From contig NZ_JOJM01000023.1 in the NCBI RefSeq assembly GCF_000720325.1, positions 1-64,000 on the forward strand: a stretch of 64,000 nt of DNA. Reading direction: 5' to 3'. The notes under the pieces are model-generated. The model did not search any database. It saw only the letters and a list, made by a program, of their open reading frames with translations, and was not told the origin of the DNA. Position numbers and translations under genes: made by a program. This document shows positions 34,801 through 43,386 of this stretch, one piece after another (the first letter of the stretch is position 1; each line of letters opens with the position of its first letter). Origin of the DNA: Streptomyces sp. NRRL B-1347. GTDB lineage: Bacteria > Actinomycetota > Actinomycetes > Streptomycetales > Streptomycetaceae.

Positions 34801-36561
34801 GGGCACGCCGTGCTCGCGTACGAGCAGGTCCTGCACCTGTCGGGCGTGCCGGGGCAGCGCGGCGACCCGCTGTTCTGGGCGCCCCGCGGCGAGCCCACGG
34901 CGCCGCGCGGCCACCGCGTGCTGTCCGCCGAGCGCGCCTGGCCCGCGATCCTGCCCATGGCCCACGCCGCCTGGGAGTACGGCCAGCAGTACACGGCCAC
35001 CGACGTGCTCGAACTCGGCGTGGAACTGGCCGACCTGGTGCGCGCGGCCGAACCGAACCCCGAGCGGCGCACCCACCTCCAGGACGACCGCGCCGAGGCG
35101 TACGAACTGCTGACCCGCTACCGCCTCCAGCGCGCGGAGACCGAGGCCGGGCGCGCGGCGGAACGGGCCGGTGACCGGCAGGCCGGCGCGGAGCACGACC
35201 CGCGCCACCACATCGCCGCGGCCTTCACCGCGTCCGAGCGCCTGCGCGCCCGCTCCCTGCTCGACGCCATGAGCACCGCCCAGCTCCGCGCGCCCGACGG
35301 CGTACCGCCCGCCCTGCTGGCCGACGAAGCGGCCCTCATCGGCGAGCGCGCGGCCCTCGCGGCGGCGCCCGCCGTGGACTGGAAGCGCCACTACGACCTG
35401 ACCGCGCGCCTCGACGCCCTGTGGCGGGAACTCGCCGGGCACGGTCCGCTCGCCGAGGAGTACGTCGCGGTCCGCCGCGCCAGCGTCATGGACCCGGCCG
35501 CGATCTCCCGCGAACTCGCGGGTCAGCGCACCGTGGTGGCCTCGTACGCCCTGCTCGACACCGGAGAGATCGCCCTGTTCACGCTGGACGGCGGCGACGA
35601 CGACGGCGACGAGGGCGCCGTGCGCGTGACCCGGGTCGACGCCGACGGCGCGGCGGTACTGCGCTTCGTCGCGGACAACCTGGGCAGCGCGGGGCGCGTC
35701 CGCGAGATGGCCGAGGACATGCCGGGGCTCTTCCACCGCGTCCTCGACCCGCTGGTGGCGCCGCTCACCGCGCTCACCCGCCCCGACGACACCGTCGTCA
35801 TCTGCCCCACCGGCGCCCTGCACCACGTGCCCTTCCACGCCCTGTGCCCCGACGCCTCCGGGGCGCTGATCGACCGCAACGCCGTGACGTATCTGCCGAC
35901 CGTGTCGCTCCTGCGCACCCTCACCCACCGCGCCCCCGCCGCGAGCGGCGGCGCCGTCGTCCTCGGCGACCCCGGCGGCGACCTGCCGCACGCGCGCGGC
36001 GAGGCCGTGGCCCTCGGGGAGCGCCTCGGCCGCGCCCCGCTGCTCGGCGAGCGGGCGACCCGGGAGCGGGTGCTGCGCGGCCTCCCCGGAGCGGAGGTCT
36101 TCCACGCCGCCTGCCACGCGTCCTTCGACGCCGCCGACCCGCTGGCCTCCGGACTCGTCCTCGCCGACGGCGTCCTGACGGCCCGTGACATCCTGCGGCA
36201 GGACTGGCACGGCGTCCGGCTCGCCGTCCTGTCCGCCTGCGAGACCGGCCTCGGCCGCACCAGCCGCACCGACGACACGCTCGGCCTGAGCTGGTCCCTG
36301 CTGTACGCGGGCGTGCGGTCCCTGGTGATGAGCCTGTGGCGGGTGCCGGACGCCTCCACGGCCGCCCTCATGGGCGACTTCCACGATCTGACCGCCGCGG
36401 GCGAGGCGCCCGGCGCGGCGCTGCGCACCGCCCTGCGCGCGGCCCGCGACCGACCGGGCGGTGACCGCCTGGCGAGCTGGGCGGCGTTCTGCCTGCTCGG
36501 CGACTGGCGCGCCCCGCGCCCCGACCCCCGTTCCGCGACCCCAGGGAGCACCCCGTGCTGA
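31852..36561 (+). CDS. Large TPR-CHAT protease-like protein
   Basis: A 1569-aa protein. TPR repeats are seen at about residues 290-370 and 505-615 (for example GRGEHHFHRGEYADAATYYQ). A Pro/Ala/Glu-rich linker (615-690) follows, then more helical repeats, then a C-terminal CHAT domain (about 1220-1560). CHAT is a caspase-like cysteine peptidase fold; the expected dyad is present as His1422 (ACHA) and Cys1463 (LSACETG). Such proteins usually act as regulated proteases in conflict or cell-death systems. The GTG start at 31852 follows GAGGGGGA. It overlaps the next gene by seven bases. The target is unknown. Confidence 0.9.
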   Translation: MLGLTMLVTWARSMHDRFGPQPPEVPGARGTARTPEAAAVTVDRAAAEERLRALAALPPAARRDDVAERSADATTSLLADLFAFGATCEEPWRVREAAALLADVLEAVVAALAVGRDPRRSDARRVAQMLAAQTHLVHGIAADAIGHRGEAHRHFSLAAHPAAARVDGVAFALGTIGAALTDEETDRAPLADVPESARDMLDPLEEMCGYELAGLRRALEVRRAAYDMVAKVAEDGHHEEGSREAALKRWLEQWGPGAEVELWIAWTGAFVRRLGEEENSGESGEGQGDEALLEWAALGDRVLTACPDAPRFRWALARQLRAQGATAREIRVLRDLVADDPADPQAVRSLANACAEAGRLDEAVALLRARISDPPVPADEPFVELIVLLLAARMRPEAGQWDEELARITGGRRITDVLPTTGNAPAPAARPPVYALFKDGELLIDPKSGSVPPGEVAAQLRAAMIAGSPDGADQLQRLAEDDPGTAAKVAKLLGVSLVTRAQREASEFIGRGEHHFHRGEYADAATYYQRALDADPESSLALLMLGDVHFVRREMGLARVYFQESLAVEETPMAWRFLGDTFRDALDGAEEARRCYERALALDPGYGGARQPLEALPPPTAAPAPVPAPAVDEPAAEPPTAEADAAEPRTDGPPSPEPHAPARFGAPYGGPIGLPVSGPATGTGIKSTLPAELEAAVREREPVIGELLAAAADDDRFDAWLRTEGADHWPGALDTLRMMVFQWAAKAGDFERSLLLARRGVQLAEHLDRQWPTGDPEEPGRARLLADALKQAAAVLDDMGRYSEAYDLLRQAERWLVTDEHERERAGRDPWLDFGQFSSLDNWAMLYRDLARVARRCGDAPAAEEYQRRLDEITADVPASDHERIVSLVELAMAWHKLGERERALSWFHEALPLAEREALRTPVPVALATVHHYLGVVLGEQGFPRMALHHLAEARQRNSGNADRLAQDWLATAAVLRRWPDLGHAVLAYEQVLHLSGVPGQRGDPLFWAPRGEPTAPRGHRVLSAERAWPAILPMAHAAWEYGQQYTATDVLELGVELADLVRAAEPNPERRTHLQDDRAEAYELLTRYRLQRAETEAGRAAERAGDRQAGAEHDPRHHIAAAFTASERLRARSLLDAMSTAQLRAPDGVPPALLADEAALIGERAALAAAPAVDWKRHYDLTARLDALWRELAGHGPLAEEYVAVRRASVMDPAAISRELAGQRTVVASYALLDTGEIALFTLDGGDDDGDEGAVRVTRVDADGAAVLRFVADNLGSAGRVREMAEDMPGLFHRVLDPLVAPLTALTRPDDTVVICPTGALHHVPFHALCPDASGALIDRNAVTYLPTVSLLRTLTHRAPAASGGAVVLGDPGGDLPHARGEAVALGERLGRAPLLGERATRERVLRGLPGAEVFHAACHASFDAADPLASGLVLADGVLTARDILRQDWHGVRLAVLSACETGLGRTSRTDDTLGLSWSLLYAGVRSLVMSLWRVPDASTAALMGDFHDLTAAGEAPGAALRTALRAARDRPGGDRLASWAAFCLLGDWRAPRPDPRSATPGSTPC

Positions 36562-37238
36562 CCGCCACCGGACTGCCCGCCGGATACGAGCTGATCGACC
36601 TCGTCACCCCCGCCGTCGAGGAGGACGAGCAGGACCGCGCCCTCGCCCCCGTCGGCGAGACCACGGTCACCCTGCTGCGGCGCGAGACCCGGATCGGGCT
36701 CGCCCGCGGCGCCGTGCAGCGCGTGGCAGGCGCCGAGCCGGGCCGCACCGGCTACGACATCCCGCTGATCTGTGTGGTCCAGACGCACCCGGAGACCGAT
36801 GTGCGCTGGTCGCGCCTGGTGATCGACCTGTCCCTCTCGCCCGGCGTGATCGTGGCGGACATGTCGCCCACGCTCGTCGACGGCGAGAGCCCCGTCGAGC
36901 TGGAGACCACGATGGGCGCGGGCCTCAGCTTCAACGTGGCCACCTCCGCGCTCGGCGCGCAGCTGTCCCCGCAGATCACCCGGCGCACGACGGTGTACTG
37001 CCCGCGCATCACGTCCTCCGGCGTCGGATTCACCACCGCCTACTGGGACTTCAGGACGTCCGACCGCGCCTTCCTGCACGTCAACGAGGAGCTGCGGCTG
37101 CTCGTCTCGGCCCCGGCGAACACCCCCGTGGAGGCCGCGGTGACCCTGCGGGCCCGCATCGTCCCCAAGGGCATCGGCCGGGTGGTCCGGCTCACCGGCA
37201 AGCTGGGCGGCGTCGAGGCGCGCTGCCGCCTGGCGTGA
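36555..37238 (+). CDS. Unknown protein coupled to the TPR-CHAT gene
   Basis: A 227-aa protein I do not recognise. It has no signal peptide or membrane segment. The second half alternates hydrophobic and polar residues, suggesting a beta-rich fold. The GTG start at 36555 lies inside the end of the CHAT gene (seven-base overlap), so both are made together; it is a plausible substrate, sensor or inhibitor of the CHAT protein. Confidence 0.8.
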   Translation: MLTATGLPAGYELIDLVTPAVEEDEQDRALAPVGETTVTLLRRETRIGLARGAVQRVAGAEPGRTGYDIPLICVVQTHPETDVRWSRLVIDLSLSPGVIVADMSPTLVDGESPVELETTMGAGLSFNVATSALGAQLSPQITRRTTVYCPRITSSGVGFTTAYWDFRTSDRAFLHVNEELRLLVSAPANTPVEAAVTLRARIVPKGIGRVVRLTGKLGGVEARCRLA

Positions 37239-37240
37239 CC

Positions 37241-37272
37241 GTGCGGGCGGCGGTTCACCCCGCCGCCCGCAC
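37241..37272. terminator. Bidirectional hairpin terminator
   Basis: A perfect 12-bp stem (GTGCGGGCGGCG and CGCCGCCCGCAC) with an eight-base loop lies between convergent genes; the LacI stop codon falls in the loop. Confidence 0.8.
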
Positions 37273-38313
37273 CGCACCCGTGCTCTCCCGCTCGATCAGC
37301 GTCGGCAGCGGCACCTGCACCGTCCCCGCAGGGGCGTCGTCGAGCAGGCCGAGGAGCTCGCGCGCGGCCGTGCGCCCGAACGACACCGTGTCCCGGGACA
37401 GGGCGGTCAGCCACGGGTGCACCATGCGGCACAGGGCCGAGTCCTCCCAGGCCACGACCGACACGTCGGCGGGCACGGCGAAGCCGAGCGAGGCCGCGGC
37501 CGCCACCCCCGCGACGGCCATCACGTCGTTGTCGTAGACGAGCGCCGTCGGCGGGGCCGCCGAGCGCAGCACCCGGCGGGTCACGGCCGCGCCCTCCGCG
37601 TCCGAGTAGTCGGTGGTGACCGACCGCACCCCGCTCAGTCCCCGGCGCTCGGCCTCGGCGCGCAGCGTACGCACGCGGCGTTCGGTGTGCGCGAGCCCCG
37701 GAAGACCGGCGATGTGCACGATGCGGCGGTGCCCGAGCGCGTGCAGATGGCCGACGACGGACGCCATCGCGCCCGCGTCGTCGGCCCACACCGTCGAGAG
37801 CCCCGCGCGCGGCGGCCGGCCGGGGTCGGGCACGCCGCCCGTGACCACCGCGGGCAGCCCCAGCTCCTCCAGGAGCGCGGGCCGCGGGTCGTCGGTGCGC
37901 GGATCCACCACGAGGACCCCGTCGACCCGGTGCTCGGCCCACCACCGCCGGTACGCCGCGCACTCCGCCTCGACGTCCTCCACCACCTGGAAGAGAAGCC
38001 CCAGTTGGCGCTCGGCGAGCACCTCCTGGATGCCCGAGATCAGCTGCAGGAAGAACGAGTCGACGCCGAGCGTGGCGGCGGGCCTCGCCACCACCAGGCC
38101 GACCGTGGCGGCGCCCTCGCCCGACAGGGCGCGCGCCGCCGTGCTGGGCCGCCAGCCCAGCTGCTCGGCGACCCTGCGCACCCGGTCGCGGGTGACCTCG
38201 GAGACCCCGGGTCTGTCGTTGAGCGCGAAGGAGACGGCACTCTCGGAGACTCCGGCGCGCCGGGCGATGTCCTTCATGGTCGGCCGGCGCGCCGGTGACC
38301 GCTTGCCTTGCAC
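37255..38313 (-). CDS. LacI-family regulator of the mannoside locus
   Basis: A 352-aa repressor: N-terminal LacI helix-turn-helix (MKDIARRAGVSESAVSFALN, from residue 13) with the hinge segment, then a periplasmic-binding-protein-like sugar domain. The GTG at 38313 has AAGGGG six bases upstream. It is divergent from the ABC transporter and hydrolase genes and probably represses them until a manno-oligosaccharide binds. A perfect inverted repeat lies just upstream. Confidence 0.92.
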   Translation of the reverse strand: MQGKRSPARRPTMKDIARRAGVSESAVSFALNDRPGVSEVTRDRVRRVAEQLGWRPSTAARALSGEGAATVGLVVARPAATLGVDSFFLQLISGIQEVLAERQLGLLFQVVEDVEAECAAYRRWWAEHRVDGVLVVDPRTDDPRPALLEELGLPAVVTGGVPDPGRPPRAGLSTVWADDAGAMASVVGHLHALGHRRIVHIAGLPGLAHTERRVRTLRAEAERRGLSGVRSVTTDYSDAEGAAVTRRVLRSAAPPTALVYDNDVMAVAGVAAAASLGFAVPADVSVVAWEDSALCRMVHPWLTALSRDTVSFGRTAARELLGLLDDAPAGTVQVPLPTLIERESTGAVRAAG

Positions 38314-38618
38314 CCGTTGCCCCTTTCCGCGTGCGGAGTGCCCGATGCACTCCGGCCGCGCAGGTACTAATGCGCTTGAGCTAGCACACCCTAAAGCGCA
38401 TTAGCTGTTGCTGACAAGGCTTTCAACCAACGCTTCTGACCTGCGAGTTAGCAGGAGGTGACGGCCTCGGGCGAGACGAATCGTCACCAATCCATTGACT
38501 TTTCACCGGGACTCAATGCAGGGTCTGCCTCGGTGCGATTCTGCGATACCAAGCGGTTCGCCACCGTTGCCGGTGGCCCGCGCCGCCATACGCCGGGCCG
38601 AGCAAAGGAGCCGTTCAC
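38314..38618. other. Divergent control region of the mannoside locus
   Basis: No gene is seen. The region holds the LacI-type inverted repeat and, before 38619, the AAGGAG site of the binding-protein gene. Confidence 0.7.
38367..38404. promoter_or_regulatory. Inverted-repeat operator for the LacI regulator
   Basis: Perfect 11-bp arms CTAATGCGCTT (38367-38377) and AAGCGCATTAG (38394-38404) are separated by 16 bases that include GCTAGC. Position and symmetry fit a LacI-family operator; the wide spacing is unusual. Confidence 0.7.
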
Positions 38619-39923
38619 GTGCGTCATTCCCGGATATTCCGCAGCCCCCGCAGGGCGGTCCCCGCGGCCGCCGCCGTCGCCTCCCTGCTCGTTCTGAGCG
38701 CCTGCGGCGGCAGTGACGACGGCGGCTCGACCGACGCCTCCGGCAAGGTCGAGGGCAAGATCACCTTCCAGACCTGGAACCTGAAGGCGAACTTCAAGTC
38801 GTACTTCGAGGGCCTGATCGACGACTTCGAGAAGAAGTACCCGGACACCGAGGTCAAGTGGGTCGACCAGCCGGGCGAGGGCTACGCCGACAAGATCAGC
38901 GCGGACGCCGCGGGGGGCACCCTGCCCGACGTCGTGAACGTCTCGCCGGACCTGGTGGCACCGCTCGCCAAGGCGGGCATCGCCCTCGACCTCGACCAGG
39001 CGGCGGGCAAGTACGAGAAGGAGTACCTGCCGGGCGCCTGGAAGAGCCACCAGGTCCCGGGCGTGCAGGGCACGTACGCCTTCCCGTGGTACCTGAACAC
39101 CGGGCCGCTGTTCTACAACAAGCGGCTGTTCAAGGAGGCGGGCCTGGACGCGAGCAAGCCGCCCAAGACGTACGACCAGCTCTTCGACGACGCCCTGGAG
39201 ATCGCGGACAAGAGCGACGGCGACATCGCCACCCTCGCCAACGTCCCCACCATCGAGGACTTCGGCCGCTACGGCGTCCCGCTGATGAACAAGGAAGGCA
39301 CCGGCTTCACCTTCAACGACGCCAAGGGCGTCGAACTGCTCACCAAGTACAAGAAGCTGTACGACGCCAAGGCCCTGGACGGGCAGGCCTTGACCGCGAC
39401 GCCCGAGTCGACCGGCAAGAAGTTCCTCACCGAGGCCGTCGCGATGAACCCGGGCAGCGCTCTCGACCTGGAGAAGTTCAAGAAGGACGCCCCGGGCCTC
39501 TACAAGAACATCGGCATCACGCCGCAGATCAGCAGCACCGGCAAGGACAACATGTACGTGATGGGCGTGATGGTGAACAAGCGCACCAAGCAGACGCCCG
39601 CCGCCGTCGCCTTCGCGCACTTCGTCACCGACGCGCAGCGCCAGATGTCCTTCGCCAAGAAGGTCGCGATCTTCCCCAGCACCAAGGGGTCCCTGGACGA
39701 CCCGTACTTCACCAAGGCGGACGGCACGGACGAGACGCGCGTGCGCATCGCCGCCGCCAAGTCCCTGAAGACCGCGGTGAACTACACGCCCGTGCTGTTC
39801 AGCGAGCAGATGAAGGTCGCCCTCCGCAACTCCGTCGCCAAGGCGCTGCAGGGCAAGGACAGTCCCCAGGAAGCGCTTGACAACGCTGTCAAGCAGTGTG
39901 ACCGACTGCTCCAGCAGAGCTGA
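38619..39923 (+). CDS. ABC sugar transporter, substrate-binding lipoprotein
   Basis: A 434-aa extracellular binding protein of the carbohydrate class 1 type. It has a positively charged N-terminus, a hydrophobic stretch and the lipobox LSAC (Cys at about residue 28), so it is anchored outside the membrane. It captures an oligosaccharide for the two permeases that follow. The GTG start is set by AAGGAG. The context (GH5-like and GH38 enzymes) suggests a mannoside substrate. No ATPase is encoded here; a shared MsiK-type ATPase is expected. Confidence 0.92.
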   Translation: MRHSRIFRSPRRAVPAAAAVASLLVLSACGGSDDGGSTDASGKVEGKITFQTWNLKANFKSYFEGLIDDFEKKYPDTEVKWVDQPGEGYADKISADAAGGTLPDVVNVSPDLVAPLAKAGIALDLDQAAGKYEKEYLPGAWKSHQVPGVQGTYAFPWYLNTGPLFYNKRLFKEAGLDASKPPKTYDQLFDDALEIADKSDGDIATLANVPTIEDFGRYGVPLMNKEGTGFTFNDAKGVELLTKYKKLYDAKALDGQALTATPESTGKKFLTEAVAMNPGSALDLEKFKKDAPGLYKNIGITPQISSTGKDNMYVMGVMVNKRTKQTPAAVAFAHFVTDAQRQMSFAKKVAIFPSTKGSLDDPYFTKADGTDETRVRIAAAKSLKTAVNYTPVLFSEQMKVALRNSVAKALQGKDSPQEALDNAVKQCDRLLQQS

Positions 39924-39945
39924 CCCACGACCAGGAACGTCAGCC

Positions 39946-40920
39946 ATGACCGCCATGAAGACCCCAAGTCCCGCCGCGTCCCCCGCGCTGTCCGCCGGGG
40001 ACGCGCCCAGGGCGACGAAGGCCGCGCGCGCCGGTCGCGCCGGCCGCCGCGTCCGGAGGCAGCTGCCGACCAGCCCCTGGCTGTTCGCCGCCCCCGGCCT
40101 CGTGATCGTCGGCTGGTTCATCCTCTATCCGTTCGTCAGCACGGTGCTCAACTCCTTCACCGACAAACGGCAGTTGGTCGAGGGCAAGTACGTGGGCCTC
40201 GCCAACTTCCGCGAGCTGCTGCACGACGACATGTTCTGGATCGGCCTGCGCAACAGCACCCTGTACGTCCTCGTGGTCGTACCCGCGCTCGTCGTGCTGC
40301 CGCTGCTGCTCGCGATGCTCGTGCAGAAGCAGATCCCGGGCATCACGTTCTTCCGGTCCGCCTTCTACACGCCGGTGGTCGCCTCCATCGTCGTCGTCGG
40401 CCTGATCTGGGTGTGGATGCTCGACGAGCGGGGCCTGGTGAACGCCGTCCTGGAGGCGGTCGGCGCGGGCAAGGTCGGCTTCCTCAGCGACCAGTGGCTG
40501 CTGCTGTTCTCCGCCATGGCCGTCACGGTCTGGAAGGGCCTCGGCTACTACATGATCATTTATCTGGCGGCGCTCGCGAACGTCCCGCGCGAACTGCACG
40601 AGGCCGCCGCCGTCGACGGCGCGGGACCGATCCGCCGCTTCGTCAGCGTCACCGTGCCCGCCGTGCGCTCCACCATGGTCCTGGTCGCCGCGCTGTCCTC
40701 CGTGGCCGCGTTCAAGGTCTTCTCCGAGGTGTATCTGATGGCGGGCCCGGCCGGCGGGCCCGCGGGCGAGGACACCACGCTCGTGATGCTCGTGCAGCGC
40801 ACCGGCACCGGTCTGACGGGGCGGGTCGGCTACGCCTCCGCGATCTCCGTCGTCATCTTCGTCGTCACCGTCGCGCTGATGCTGCTCGTGCTGCGCGCGG
40901 ACCGGAAGGAGAACCGATGA
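39946..40920 (+). CDS. ABC sugar transporter permease (MalF type)
   Basis: A 324-aa permease with a basic N-terminal tail of about 45 residues and six hydrophobic segments. The EAA loop near residue 220 (HEAAAVDGAGPIRRF) contacts the ATPase. The ATG at 39946 follows AGGAA. The stop overlaps the next permease by four bases (ATGA). Confidence 0.92.
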   Translation: MTAMKTPSPAASPALSAGDAPRATKAARAGRAGRRVRRQLPTSPWLFAAPGLVIVGWFILYPFVSTVLNSFTDKRQLVEGKYVGLANFRELLHDDMFWIGLRNSTLYVLVVVPALVVLPLLLAMLVQKQIPGITFFRSAFYTPVVASIVVVGLIWVWMLDERGLVNAVLEAVGAGKVGFLSDQWLLLFSAMAVTVWKGLGYYMIIYLAALANVPRELHEAAAVDGAGPIRRFVSVTVPAVRSTMVLVAALSSVAAFKVFSEVYLMAGPAGGPAGEDTTLVMLVQRTGTGLTGRVGYASAISVVIFVVTVALMLLVLRADRKENR

Positions 40921-41822
40921 CGACCCCCTCCGCCGAAGTGGAGCGCGCCGAGGCCCCCCGGCCGCGGAAGCGGCGGTTCACGGACGAGAACGGGCGCCGC
41001 ATGCGGGTGTGGGAGCTCGTCCTGCGCTACGTCCTGCTGCTCGCCGTCCTGGCCCTGATGATCGGCCCGTTCCTGTGGCAGCTGTCGACGTCCCTCAAGG
41101 GACCGCACGAGAACATCTTCAGCTCGCCGCCCAAGTTCCTGCCGTCCGACCCGACCCTGCACAACTACGAACGCGTCGCCGACACCATCCCGGTGTGGGA
41201 CTACGCGCTCAACTCCCTGAAGGTCGCCGCGGCGAACGTCGTCACCAACTGCGTGGGCGCGGCCCTCGCCGGATACGCCCTCGCCCGGCTGCGCTACCGC
41301 GGCCGCAAGGCGGCGACGCTGGTGTTCATCCTGGCCATGCTCGTGCCCGTCGAGGGCATCATCATCGCGCAGTTCACGACGATGCGGGACCTCGGCCTCA
41401 ACAACACCCTCATCGGCGTGCTGCTGCCCGGCTGCGTCTCGGCGCTCAACGTGCTGCTGATGCGCAACGCGTTCCTCAACGTCCCGTACGAGATCGAGGA
41501 GGCCGCGTTCGTCGACGGGGCGAACGTGTGGCAGCGGTTCCTCCGCATCGCGCTGCCCGCCGTGAAGGGCACCCTCGCCGTCGTGGCCATCTTCGCCTTC
41601 ATGGGCGCCTGGGACGACTTCCTGTGGCCCCTGATCGTCCTGAGCGACCCCGACAAGTTCACCCTGACCATCGGCCTCAACTACCTGCACGGCACCTTCG
41701 CCAACGACGAGCGCCTCGTCGCCGCGGGCACGGTGATCGCCGTGCTGCCGCTGATCGTGCTCTTCGCCTGCCTCCAGCGGTACTTCTTCCGCGGGGTCGG
41801 GGAGGGCGCGGTCAAGGGCTGA
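40917..41822 (+). CDS. ABC sugar transporter permease (MalG type)
   Basis: A 301-aa permease with six hydrophobic segments and the EAA loop (EEAAFVDGANVWQRF, about residue 197). It pairs with the preceding permease to form the membrane channel for the sugar importer. Translationally coupled to it by an ATGA overlap. Confidence 0.92.
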   Translation: MTTPSAEVERAEAPRPRKRRFTDENGRRMRVWELVLRYVLLLAVLALMIGPFLWQLSTSLKGPHENIFSSPPKFLPSDPTLHNYERVADTIPVWDYALNSLKVAAANVVTNCVGAALAGYALARLRYRGRKAATLVFILAMLVPVEGIIIAQFTTMRDLGLNNTLIGVLLPGCVSALNVLLMRNAFLNVPYEIEEAAFVDGANVWQRFLRIALPAVKGTLAVVAIFAFMGAWDDFLWPLIVLSDPDKFTLTIGLNYLHGTFANDERLVAAGTVIAVLPLIVLFACLQRYFFRGVGEGAVKG

Positions 41823-41887
41823 CCGCCCCGCACGCGCCTCCGCCCGCCCCACGCACCGCCCGCACCGTCCCGAGAACCAGGATCCGC

Positions 41888-43156
41888 ATGACGTCAGACG
41901 ACCTGTCCGGCGCGGCCCCCGCCGCCGCGACGCCCCGCTTCGGCGCCAACTACACCCCCAGCGAAGGGTGGTTCCACCACTGGCTCGACTTCGACCTGGA
42001 CTCCGTACGCCGTGACCTGGACGCCATCGCCTCGCTCGGCCTCGACCACATCCGGGTGTTCCCGATCTGGCCGTACTTCCAGCCCAACCGGACCCTGATC
42101 CGGCCGCGCGCCGTCGAGCAGCTCGTCGCGCTCGCCGACGCCGCGGCCGAGCGCGGGCTCGACGTCAACGTCGACGGCCTCCAGGGCCATCTGTCCAGCT
42201 TCGACTTCCTGCCCGCGTGGACGCAGACCTGGCACCGGCGCAACCTCTTCACCGACCCCGACGTGGTCTCCGGCCAGCGGGAGTACCTGCGCACGCTCGC
42301 GGCCGCGCTCGCCGACCGGCCCAACTTCATCGGCATGACCATCGGCAACGAGATCAACCAGTTCGCCGCCGGGCCCCACCCCGACCCCGACCGGATCACC
42401 CAGGAGCAGGCCGAGGCCTGGCTGCGGCAGGTCCTCGCCGCCTGCGAGGAGGGGGCGCCCGGACGCCTGCACCTGCACGCCGAGTACGACGCCGCCTGGT
42501 ACCAGGACGACCAGCCGTTCACCCCCGCGCAGGCCGCGCGGCTCGGGTCCGTGACCGCCGTGCACTCGTGGGTGTTCAACGGCACCGCGCAGCGCCACGG
42601 GCGCGACGGGGTCGCGACCGGGCAGCACGCCGCGTACCTCATCGAGCTGTCCAAGGCCTGGGCCCTGGACCCGCACAGGCCCGTGTGGCTCCAGGAGGTC
42701 GGCGCGCCCGCCCCGCTCATCCCTGCGGCGGACGCGGCGGCGTTCACCGAGACGACCGTGGCCGCCGCGCTCGACTGCGCGGACGTGTGGGGCGTGACGT
42801 GGTGGTGCTCCCACGACGTCTCGCGCTCGCTCGCGGACTTCCCCGAACTGGAGTACAGCCTCGGCCTCCTGACCAACGAGGGCCGGGTCAAGCCCGCCGG
42901 TGCCGCCCTCGCCCGGCTCGCCAAGGAGCGCTGGGAGGCGCCCGCGGCGCGGACCACTGCCGTGGTGGTGGACGTCGGCGCCGACGCGGGGCGGCGGGCC
43001 CGGTGCGGGCCCGGCGGGGACGTCTTCGAGGCCTTCGCGCGGCTGGCGGGGCAGGGTGTGCGGCCCGCGCTGGTTCTCGCCGAACGGGCGGCGGACGCGG
43101 GGTACCTCGCGGAGCGAGGCATCACGGAGGTGGTCCACCCGTCCGACGTCCTCTGA
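41888..43156 (+). CDS. GH5-like glycoside hydrolase (probable beta-mannosidase/mannanase)
   Basis: A 422-aa clan GH-A hydrolase without a signal peptide, so it probably acts on imported oligosaccharides. The acid/base is Glu155 in IGNEINQF and the nucleophile Glu270 in WLQEVGAP. The barrel ends near residue 350; the last 70 residues form a small extra region of unknown role. Its place between mannoside-type transporter genes and GH38 suggests a mannose-containing substrate, but the exact bond is not clear. Confidence 0.8.
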   Translation: MTSDDLSGAAPAAATPRFGANYTPSEGWFHHWLDFDLDSVRRDLDAIASLGLDHIRVFPIWPYFQPNRTLIRPRAVEQLVALADAAAERGLDVNVDGLQGHLSSFDFLPAWTQTWHRRNLFTDPDVVSGQREYLRTLAAALADRPNFIGMTIGNEINQFAAGPHPDPDRITQEQAEAWLRQVLAACEEGAPGRLHLHAEYDAAWYQDDQPFTPAQAARLGSVTAVHSWVFNGTAQRHGRDGVATGQHAAYLIELSKAWALDPHRPVWLQEVGAPAPLIPAADAAAFTETTVAAALDCADVWGVTWWCSHDVSRSLADFPELEYSLGLLTNEGRVKPAGAALARLAKERWEAPAARTTAVVVDVGADAGRRARCGPGGDVFEAFARLAGQGVRPALVLAERAADAGYLAERGITEVVHPSDVL

Positions 43157-43179
43157 CCGCTCCCGCCGCTGCCCGACCT

Positions 43180-43302
43180 GGGGGCTCCGCCCCCAGACCC
43201 CCGCTCCTCAAACGCCGGAGAGGCTGAAAGATCCAGCCCGTCCGGCGTTTGAGGACGAGGCGCGGAGCGCCGATTCGGGGGTCCAAGGGGGCGGAGCCCC
43301 CC
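43180..43302. repeat. Nested inverted repeat of the common Streptomyces intergenic type
   Basis: An inner perfect 14-bp repeat (CCTCAAACGCCGGA at 43206-43219 and its complement at 43241-43254) lies within an outer GGGGCTCCGCCCC/GGGGCGGAGCCCC pair (near 43181 and 43288). Such elements recur between Streptomyces genes and can end transcription. Confidence 0.85.
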
Positions 43303-43386
43303 TTGTTTCGGGAAGGGGCGGGCTAGGGGAGCCCCCGGCAGGGTCACCAGCCTCAGCCACTCACGCGCGACCTATGGAGAATCCTC

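Noticed and set aside
32000..36384. Very long minus-strand frame opposite the TPR-CHAT gene
   Set aside because: Antisense shadow; the plus-strand product has intact TPR and CHAT motifs.
43180..43302. A mobile element or novel RNA at the nested inverted repeat
   Set aside because: The same kind of element is widespread between Streptomyces genes, and no transposase or duplication is seen.
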